Under the pieces are notes generated by a model. The model had not been told where the DNA came from. It saw only the letters and a program-made list of their open reading frames with translations, and did no database searches. A DNA stretch of 11,800 nt from Chloroflexota bacterium (GTDB lineage Bacteria; Chloroflexota; Anaerolineae; Anaerolineales; Anaerolineaceae). The DNA lies in NCBI GenBank assembly GCA_021796375.1, contig JAJYJF010000029.1, forward strand, positions 1-11,800, given 5' to 3'. Positions 1 through 5,157 of the stretch are shown here, one piece after another; within the stretch, counting starts at the first letter, position 1; every line of letters begins with the position of its first letter. A program made the translations under genes and the position numbers.

Positions 1-804
1 AAACGTCTCATCGACGCCGGCAAACTCGGCAAGGTCTATCACGTGCGTTCTGTTGGCCACCGCCGCATCGGCCGCCCGGGGGTCGATTTTCCATTGAGCA
101 CCGACTTTTTCTCGAAAGAGATCGGCGGGCACGGCCCCATGTTCGATATCGGAACCTACCATATTTCGCAGATGCTCTACCTGCTGGGCCTTCCCAACCT
201 GGAAAGCGTTTACGGCGTGGCGCACCATGACTTTTACATGGATGAGCGGCTGCTTAAAGGAAAGAAATTCGAGGTCGAAGACCTGGCCGTTGGCCTCGCC
301 CGGTTTGAAAACGGCCTGTCAATGGACATGTATGAAGACTGGGCCCTCAATATGGATGAGGTTGGCAATTCGTTTATCGCGGGCAGCCTCGGCGGCCTCA
401 AACTGGTCAATATTGACGTATATGGAGGGAGAATCCCGAACCCGGAGCTGTACAAGGCGCATCACCCCGAACTGGAATTCTTCGGATTTGAAGATGGGCT
501 CATGGTTGACAAGAAATATAACTGCGCTTTGAACGAATCTTCCGAGGGGTTCCTCGATCCCAACGTGATCTGGTTTGACAACAACCAGTACCAGTGGGCG
601 GCTTACCTGCGGGGCGACCTGAACGACGAGACCCGGATCAACACCCCGCTGATCACCCTCAAAACGATGCTGGTTATGGACGGCATCTTCCTTTCTCACA
701 AGCTCGGTCGTTCCGTCACCGCGGAGGAGATCGACGCCCTGTCGGAATCCACTGCGGTTCGCCGTCAGGTGACCGACTGGGGGGATTTTACGTACGATTT
801 TTAG
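1..804 (+). CDS. Gfo/Idh/MocA family oxidoreductase, C-terminal part (5' end outside window)
   Basis: The reading frame is open from base 1, so the start and the N-terminal Rossmann domain lie upstream; 267 residues are visible before the TAG stop. The first residues (RLIDAGKLGKVYHVRS) match the segment that joins the NAD(P)-binding domain to the C-terminal alpha/beta domain in this family. The block GGHGPMFDIGTYHISQMLYL (about residues 42-61 of the visible part) is the typical glycine-rich stretch followed by Asp and the active-site-region His of Gfo/Idh/MocA dehydrogenases. The family oxidises or reduces sugars, inositols and related polyols with NAD(P) in the cytoplasm; the substrate cannot be told from this part. 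It runs in the same direction as the downstream locus but is separated by 308 bases, and nothing links it functionally to the reductase genes. Family assignment is firm, specificity unknown. Confidence 0.88.
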   Translation, partial: KRLIDAGKLGKVYHVRSVGHRRIGRPGVDFPLSTDFFSKEIGGHGPMFDIGTYHISQMLYLLGLPNLESVYGVAHHDFYMDERLLKGKKFEVEDLAVGLARFENGLSMDMYEDWALNMDEVGNSFIAGSLGGLKLVNIDVYGGRIPNPELYKAHHPELEFFGFEDGLMVDKKYNCALNESSEGFLDPNVIWFDNNQYQWAAYLRGDLNDETRINTPLITLKTMLVMDGIFLSHKLGRSVTAEEIDALSESTAVRRQVTDWGDFTYDF

Positions 805-1022
805 CGCAGCCCGGCGAAAAGGCCGGTGAAGCGGCGATTATCTCAGCTTTGCCGGCCGCCGGGAGGATTTGGTCCTCGCACGATTGGTTGTCTTGCCGCT
901 GGCAAAGACTGCGCGGGCGGTTCACCCCTGTTTTGCTGCCAGATCGAGCTTCTGATTCTGGCAAATTGATGACGTATGTGAACCAGGAACGGTTACATCC
1001 TGCGCTTGTTTACTACCCAAAA

Positions 1023-1036
1023 GTGATTAAAATCAC
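1023..1036. promoter_or_regulatory. CRP/FNR-type palindrome upstream of the sensor kinase
   Basis: The bases GTGATTAAAATCAC are a perfect inverted repeat except for the AA centre. They fit the GTGA-N6-TCAC core of CRP-family sites and also the TGAT-N4-ATCA core of FNR-type sites. The palindrome is centred at 1029.5. Two weak -10 candidates follow: TATATT at 1038-1043 and TTAAAA at 1061-1066. The second would put the site near -43, close to a usual activator position, while the first would make it overlap the promoter core. Neither has a clear -35 box. No CRP/FNR regulator is encoded in the window, so the binding protein is unknown. Confidence 0.5.
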
Positions 1037-1043
1037 ATATATT

Positions 1044-1056
1044 GGATTTTAAATCC
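1044..1056. promoter_or_regulatory. Second short palindrome, GGATTT-T-AAATCC
   Basis: This is a perfect inverted repeat with 6-base arms and a single central T. Its centre (1050) is 20.5 bases from the centre of the neighbouring GTGA/TCAC palindrome, about two helical turns, so both would face the same side of the DNA. It could be an operator half of a tandem arrangement or simply AT-rich promoter DNA. The short length keeps confidence low. Confidence 0.3.
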
Positions 1057-1112
1057 CTCCTTAAAACCGCACAATTCGATTCCGGGTTCTTAAGGCTTGG
1101 CTGCTGATTTCT

Positions 1113-3149
1113 ATGATGATCTATTTCTTTACCGGGTTGTGTTTTAGCGGTCTGGGTTTGGCTGCTTACCTCCAGCTTCATCATGGAGGCGATCTGCCCC
1201 TGCGGAAACAGCTTCCCTGGCTGGCGGCCTTTGGGCTGACCTGTGGCGCGGCGAGCTGGATAGACATGTTCCTGGCCAGCGGCGCGCCGCAGAGCCTCGC
1301 CGGCAGCCTGGCGATCTTGCGGGCTGCGATGCAGGCGCTGAGCGGCCTGCTGCTCTTGAAATTCGGCTGGGGCATCCTCGACAACCTCACCCCCCTGCCG
1401 GCCTGGACCATCTTCATCCCGGGCGTGCTGATCGTGCCCATCGCCTACGCCATCACCTACGCGTCGACGACCTTTATCACCCCCTCCCCGATCGAGATCC
1501 CGGTCGACATCTGGTCTCGCTATTTCCTCTACCTGCCCGGCAGCATCCTGGCCGGGACCGGCTTCCTGCGCGAGTGGAACATCGAGCGCAAGAAGGGCTA
1601 CACCGACGTCGCCAACCTGATGATGGGCGCAGGGCTGGCTTTTCTGTTCGAGGCCTTCGTGGTCGGCCTGGTCGTCCCGGCCGCGCCGTACGGACCGGCC
1701 TCTTACTACAACTACAACCGCGTGGCCTCGAACGCCTTTATCGCCGACCAATCCAGCCCGGTCATGACGTCCATGCTGACCGCCTGGCTCGACTACGCTG
1801 AGGTGCTCAAGACCACCGGCCTGCCGATCGAGTTCTGGCGCATGATCTCCGCCTTCGCGGTGACCTTTTTTGTGGTGCGCGGGCTGGATGTGTTTGATGC
1901 CACCCAAAACCGCCAGTTCCGGGCGCTGCAGGTGGAGCGGGATCAGGCCCAGGAAGCGGCTTTCCAGGCGCAGATCGTCGCCCGGCAGACGGCCGAGAGC
2001 TGGACCGATGCGCTCGTCTCGATCAGCCGGCAGATCGCGGCGCTCGAGAATGTGGATGACATCCTGCAGTGCATCGTGCAGATGGCCAGGTGCCTGCTCG
2101 GTGCGGATTTCATCGGCCTGGCCATCCTCAACGAGGAACACTCGGTTCTCGAGATTAAGTGCTATGCGGACAACCAGCAGACGGTGATGGTCTCCCCGCC
2201 GGTGGCCGTCGTGAACCCGCTAATCCTGGGCGTGGTCAGCAGCTCCCACGAATACCTCACCCGCGGAGATGAAGCGCCGGAGATGCTCGAGCACGTCACA
2301 TTGACTTGCGATAAAGCCGCCAGCTCGATGGCGGTTGTCCCGCTCAACCTGGAAAGCCACCCGTTCGGGGCGCTGTGGATGGCGCGCTGCGAGCCGCTGC
2401 CGTTTTCGGAGACGGACGCGATCTGGCTGGAGTGTATGGCCGATCAGGTGGTGATCGCCATCCAGCACGGGCTGATGACTGCCCAGCTGCAGTCCTTATC
2501 CATCGTCGAGGAACGCGGCCGCATCGCCCGGGATATGCACGATGGGCTGGCCCAGGTGCTGGGATACCTCAACCTGCAGCTGCAGACGCTGGACGCCCTG
2601 TTCAAACAAGGCAAGCTGACCAGCTTCCAGAGCGAGCTCGAGCAGATGCGCCAGGCGATCCAGGTGGCCAATGCCGACGTGCGCGAGAACATCTTGAGCC
2701 TGCGCACGACCCTCTCAAATGAAAAAAGCCTGGTCTCAGCCCTGGGCGAGTACTTCGCGGAATTTGGGGTGCAGACGGGCCTTGACGTTGCCTTTATTAA
2801 TGATGTGGAAGGGAATATCAACCTGTCTTCCGTCGCCGAGGTGCAGCTGGTTTGCATCCTGCAGGAGGCGCTGACCAACGTGCGCAAACACGCCCACGCC
2901 AGCCATATCCGCGTTTTGATCAGCAAGCAGGACGAAGACATCGTGATGGAAATCTCGGATGACGGCATCGGCTTTGTGATGCACGCCGCGAAGCTCAGCT
3001 TTGGGCTGCAGACCATGCGCGAGCGCGCTCAAAGCGCCGGCGGCGAGTTCGAGGTCCATTCCATCCCGGATCAAGGCACGCAGATCGAGTGCCGCTTTCC
3101 TTGTTTAAAGCCCGAGAAGCTGAGCCAGCACAGCCTGGCCTTATCTTGA
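1113..3149 (+). CDS. Membrane sensor histidine kinase (7TM-like region, GAF, HisKA_3, HATPase_c)
   Basis: This 678-residue protein is a NarX/DegS-type (HPK7) kinase that should autophosphorylate and pass the phosphate to the response regulator at 4182. Residues 1-260 hold about seven hydrophobic segments (near 1-22, 33-55, 64-87, 97-117, 136-152, 166-190, 240-260), with an aromatic-rich loop around 190-235. A charged, probably coiled-coil stretch follows (about 262-295), then a GAF-like domain (about 300-455). The dimerisation and phosphoacceptor box IARDMHDGLAQVLGYLNLQL places the phosphorylated His at 476. The ATPase domain shows the N-box (LQEALTNVRKHA, near 583-594), the G1 motif DDGIGF (near 616-621) and the FGLQTMRERA block. 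The start is the first of two adjacent ATG codons; no good Shine-Dalgarno sequence is visible, so ATG 1116 is also possible. The signal is not evident; the 46-base gap to the DmsC-like gene suggests co-transcription. Confidence 0.9.
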   Translation: MMIYFFTGLCFSGLGLAAYLQLHHGGDLPLRKQLPWLAAFGLTCGAASWIDMFLASGAPQSLAGSLAILRAAMQALSGLLLLKFGWGILDNLTPLPAWTIFIPGVLIVPIAYAITYASTTFITPSPIEIPVDIWSRYFLYLPGSILAGTGFLREWNIERKKGYTDVANLMMGAGLAFLFEAFVVGLVVPAAPYGPASYYNYNRVASNAFIADQSSPVMTSMLTAWLDYAEVLKTTGLPIEFWRMISAFAVTFFVVRGLDVFDATQNRQFRALQVERDQAQEAAFQAQIVARQTAESWTDALVSISRQIAALENVDDILQCIVQMARCLLGADFIGLAILNEEHSVLEIKCYADNQQTVMVSPPVAVVNPLILGVVSSSHEYLTRGDEAPEMLEHVTLTCDKAASSMAVVPLNLESHPFGALWMARCEPLPFSETDAIWLECMADQVVIAIQHGLMTAQLQSLSIVEERGRIARDMHDGLAQVLGYLNLQLQTLDALFKQGKLTSFQSELEQMRQAIQVANADVRENILSLRTTLSNEKSLVSALGEYFAEFGVQTGLDVAFINDVEGNINLSSVAEVQLVCILQEALTNVRKHAHASHIRVLISKQDEDIVMEISDDGIGFVMHAAKLSFGLQTMRERAQSAGGEFEVHSIPDQGTQIECRFPCLKPEKLSQHSLALS

Positions 3150-3195
3150 ATGGATCCCCAAATGTTTTGGCAACTGCTTTGGATGGAAGAGTCCT

Positions 3196-4116
3196 ATGAA
3201 CCTGCGTGAATGGGCGCTGCCGGTGTATACGGTCTTGATGCAGATGGCCATCGGCGGGTTTGCCGCGCTGTGGATCCTCCGCGCCGCGGTTAAGGTCCGG
3301 CTGGAGCGCGCGGAGCTGGACCGCCTGATCCAAAACCCGCTGATCATCCTCTTCACCACCGTGGTTGTGGCGATGATCGGATCGCATTTTCACCTCAGCC
3401 GGCCGTATCTATCCTTTCTGGCCATCCTCAACTTCCGCTCCTCCTGGTTGAGCCGGGAGATCGTCTTCACCGTGCTGACCTTCAGCGTGATCGCCAGCCT
3501 GTCGCTGCTGCAAGTGACCCACCGCGGGCGAGAGCCTTTCCTCTCGGCGCTGGGCTGGGTGGGGATCGCCTTGGGGAGCGCGGCCATCTACTGCATGTCG
3601 CGCATCTATTTGCTGCCGACGCAGGTGTCCTGGAACACGCCGATCACGGTTTATACCTTTTACAGCACGGCGGTTCTGTTGGGATCGATGGCCATGGCGG
3701 CCATTCTGGTCATCAACCAGAAATTTCTCGAGATCCACAAGGTGGGCGATGCGACCGTTCGCGCCGGGGTTGTGCGCCAGGCGCTGTGCTGGCTGGCGGG
3801 GATCGCATTCGGCATGCTCTGGGTGGTTGTGGCCCTGAATGTTTTCATGGTCCTGTCGCTGCGCAGCGCCGGCGGCATCGCGCAGATCAGCCTGGAGCTG
3901 CTGCTGGGCCTCTACCAGCCGCTGTGGATCCTGCGCCTGCTCGTGCTGCTGGTCGGGGTGGGCTGGCTGGTGGAGACGGTGGTGACCAACGTCTGGAAGC
4001 GCACGACGAGCAGAGACCTGACCATGCCCGTATACATCGCCTGCCTGCTGGTGATGATTGGCGAGATCCTGGGAAGGTTTTTGTTTTATGCCACCCATGT
4101 AAAGATGGGGATTTAA
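3196..4116 (+). CDS. DmsC-family quinol-binding membrane protein lying between kinase and regulator
   Basis: A 306-residue, highly hydrophobic protein of the DmsC anchor family with about eight membrane segments. It matches the operon's own DmsC (8495-9415) without gaps for the first 89 residues, at 38 identities by my hand count, and again at TFY-TA-LLGS-AM and the end GRFLFYAT-V-GI. The family normally anchors a molybdoenzyme and oxidises menaquinol. His66 (in SHFHLSRP) and Glu88 (in SSWLSREI) fall where E. coli DmsC has His65 and Glu87, which are implicated in menaquinol binding. No catalytic or Fe-S subunit gene is adjacent: the neighbours are a histidine kinase 46 bases upstream and a response regulator 65 bases downstream. 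I infer a sensory role, reporting quinone redox state to the kinase. It might instead be a spare anchor. ATG 3196 follows GGAAGAG (3185-3191). Confidence 0.88.
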   Translation: MNLREWALPVYTVLMQMAIGGFAALWILRAAVKVRLERAELDRLIQNPLIILFTTVVVAMIGSHFHLSRPYLSFLAILNFRSSWLSREIVFTVLTFSVIASLSLLQVTHRGREPFLSALGWVGIALGSAAIYCMSRIYLLPTQVSWNTPITVYTFYSTAVLLGSMAMAAILVINQKFLEIHKVGDATVRAGVVRQALCWLAGIAFGMLWVVVALNVFMVLSLRSAGGIAQISLELLLGLYQPLWILRLLVLLVGVGWLVETVVTNVWKRTTSRDLTMPVYIACLLVMIGEILGRFLFYATHVKMGI

Positions 4117-4166
4117 CCCGATCGATCCATGCCAAAGCACCGGAAATGGGTTGTTGATGGGAATAT

Positions 4167-4174
4167 GGAGGGAG
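4167..4174 (+). promoter_or_regulatory. Ribosome binding site of the response regulator
   Basis: GGAGGGAG ends 7 bases before the ATG at 4182 and fixes that start. It is the strongest site in the regulatory locus; the kinase itself has none that is obvious, so the regulator may be translated in excess over the kinase. Confidence 0.7.
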
Positions 4175-4181
4175 TTCATCC

Positions 4182-4844
4182 ATGACCATTCGCGTCCTGA
4201 TCGCCGATGATCACAAACTATTCCGCCAGGGGCTGATCAGCCTGATGCGCACCCGCGAAGACCTGGTCGAGGTGGTAGGAGAAGCCGAGACCGGCGCCGA
4301 AGCCGTCCGCATGGCGGGCTTGCTGCGCCCGGCCGTGATCCTGATGGATATCTACATGCCCCAGGGCAGCGGGCTGCAAGCGGCCGCTGAGATCCGCCAG
4401 CGCTATCCCGAGGTAGCCGTGGTGATGCTGACCTCTTCGGAGAGCGACGAGCACCTCTACGAAGCGGTCCGCCTGGGAGCCTCCGGGTACCTGCTCAAGA
4501 GTCTGGATGCGGACGAGCTGTTCGACCTGCTGGTCGGCGTCATCCACGGCGAAGCCGCCATGACGAAAGCCATGGCGACCCGCCTGTTAAAGGGCATCGC
4601 CATGCGCTCGGCCGACCCGAATCAGGGTGAAGAACCCCTGACCGAGCGCGAGCTGATGGTCTTGAAATTGGTGGCAAAAGGCGCCAGCAACGCCGAGATC
4701 GCCGAGAGCCTCTCCATCTCGGTCAACACCGTGAAGAGCCACCTGAAGAGCATCTTGGAGAAGCTGCAGCTGGATAACCGCACCCAGGCCGCCGCTTACG
4801 CCGTCAACCGCGGGCTGGCCTCTCCCCGTTCCTTGGGGGGATGA
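4182..4844 (+). CDS. NarL/FixJ-family two-component response regulator
   Basis: This 220-residue cytoplasmic transcription factor should be the partner of the kinase at 1113. The receiver domain (about 1-120) has the acidic pair Asp9-Asp10, the phosphoacceptor Asp56 (VILMDIYMP), Thr84 (VVMLTSSE) and Lys106 (GYLLKSLDADEL), so all expected residues are present. A short linker leads to a LuxR-type helix-turn-helix (about 150-215) with LTERELMVLKLVAKG and the recognition region AEIAESLSISVNTVKSHL. Length and domain order are normal for the family. It ends 313 bases before dmsA, whose leader has palindromes that could be its operators. Control of the dms operon is inferred from position, not shown. 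Confidence 0.93.
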   Translation: MTIRVLIADDHKLFRQGLISLMRTREDLVEVVGEAETGAEAVRMAGLLRPAVILMDIYMPQGSGLQAAAEIRQRYPEVAVVMLTSSESDEHLYEAVRLGASGYLLKSLDADELFDLLVGVIHGEAAMTKAMATRLLKGIAMRSADPNQGEEPLTERELMVLKLVAKGASNAEIAESLSISVNTVKSHLKSILEKLQLDNRTQAAAYAVNRGLASPRSLGG

Positions 4845-4923
4845 AGGGTTCAGCCGATGATTCCGCGGTGGCGTTTCACCTGCAGCCGGCAGCGGGTGCG
4901 CGGTCGTTCGCGATCTGCCTCTC

Positions 4924-4939
4924 TCACCCAAGTGGGTGA
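4924..4939. promoter_or_regulatory. Palindrome TCACCCA-AG-TGGGTGA, candidate activator site
   Basis: A perfect inverted repeat with 7-base arms and a two-base centre. Its centre (4931.5) is about 65 bases upstream of the transcription start expected from the TATATT box, a usual place for an activator. The response regulator encoded just upstream is the obvious candidate to bind it, since LuxR-type regulators bind as dimers to inverted repeats. This is an inference; the half-site does not match a consensus I can name. Confidence 0.45.
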
Positions 4940-4961
4940 TCCGGTACTACCCCCTAGAAGG

Positions 4962-4990
4962 TTGTGATGGATGTCACAGATGGGTATATT
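4962..4990 (+). promoter_or_regulatory. Sigma-70-type promoter of the dms operon
   Basis: The -35 box TTGTGA (4962-4967, four of six consensus bases) and -10 box TATATT (4985-4990, five of six) are separated by exactly 17 bases. Transcription would start near 4997. The CRP/FNR-type palindrome covers the -35 box and most of the spacer, so a protein bound there would block polymerase unless the true start is elsewhere. Confidence 0.5.
4963..4978. promoter_or_regulatory. CRP/FNR-type palindrome TGTGA-N6-TCACA upstream of dmsA
   Basis: TGTGATGGATGTCACA matches both conserved halves of the classical CRP-family consensus exactly. It is centred at 4970.5 and overlaps the -35 element. The related GTGA-N6-TCAC palindrome upstream of the kinase gene (1023-1036) suggests that one regulator of the CRP/FNR superfamily acts on both transcription units. 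The regulator is not encoded in this window. Confidence 0.55.
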
Positions 4991-5145
4991 CCGTCTATGC
5001 ACATTTCCCAGATGGGAAAATCGTGCGACCTCATCCACCAGGAAGGCGCCCTCCAGACAGAATAACCCAACCCCCGACCGTCCCCCACTGTATTCATTTT
5101 TTGAAAAAAGCGTGCATTTCGAGAGAGCTGATAAAGCGATCATAC

Positions 5146-5150
5146 GGAGG
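5146..5150 (+). promoter_or_regulatory. Ribosome binding site that sets the dmsA start
   Basis: GGAGG, within ACGGAGGAG, lies 7 bases before ATG 5158. It decides between this start and the in-frame GTG at 4936, which would put 74 extra residues ahead of the Tat signal. Confidence 0.8.
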
Positions 5151-5157
5151 AGAATTT

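Larger units (their letters stand above)
805..1112. other. Intergenic region upstream of the sensor kinase
   Basis: No convincing gene lies here: the frames that cross it are continuations of shadow frames with no family motif. The first half is GC-rich with small inverted repeats (CCGGC/GCCGG at 811-826, GAGGA/TCCTC at 863-877, GCCAGA/TCTGGC at 938-962), none followed by a T-run, so no standard terminator for the upstream gene can be called. From about 1000 the DNA turns AT-rich, as expected for a promoter zone, and holds TACTACCC (1011-1018) plus two palindromes listed separately. The promoter of the kinase gene most likely lies between 1000 and 1080. Confidence 0.6.
4845..5157 (+). promoter_or_regulatory. 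Regulatory leader of the dms operon
   Basis: No gene is supported in this 313-base stretch. It carries, in order: a 16-base palindrome (4924-4939), TACTACCC (4945-4952), a CRP/FNR-type palindrome (4963-4978), a promoter (-35 TTGTGA 4962-4967, 17-base spacer, -10 TATATT 4985-4990), two direct copies of CAGATGGG (4977-4984 and 5009-5016, 32 bases apart), a short TTTCCC-AGAT-GGGAAA inverted repeat (5004-5019), a C-rich tract (about 5067-5088) and a T6-G-A6 element (5097-5109). The predicted transcript starts near 4997 and leaves about 160 untranslated bases before dmsA, long enough for post-transcriptional control. Confidence 0.6.

Noticed and set aside
811..826. CCGGC-GAAAAG-GCCGG hairpin as terminator of the Gfo/Idh/MocA gene
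   Set aside because: Only five pairs and no T-run after it.
594..1052. Plus-strand open frame crossing the end of the oxidoreductase gene and the intergenic region
   Set aside because: It is in another frame of a real gene and has no motif, no ribosome binding site and a promoter zone at its end.
993..2141. Minus-strand open frame of 382 codons opposite the kinase
   Set aside because: It consists largely of low-complexity charged and Gly/His-rich sequence typical of antisense frames, and the plus-strand kinase is well supported.
5097..5109. T6-G-A6 palindrome before dmsA as terminator or attenuator
   Set aside because: A one-base loop cannot form a hairpin of this stem, and no GC-rich stem precedes the T-run; at most bent DNA.
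4936..5157. In-frame GTG start 74 codons upstream of dmsA, giving a longer protein with extra cysteines
   Set aside because: The stretch contains the promoter and palindromes, the GTG has no suitable Shine-Dalgarno sequence, and it would bury the Tat signal 90 residues in. ATG 5158 has an excellent ribosome binding site and the Tat motif at the right distance.
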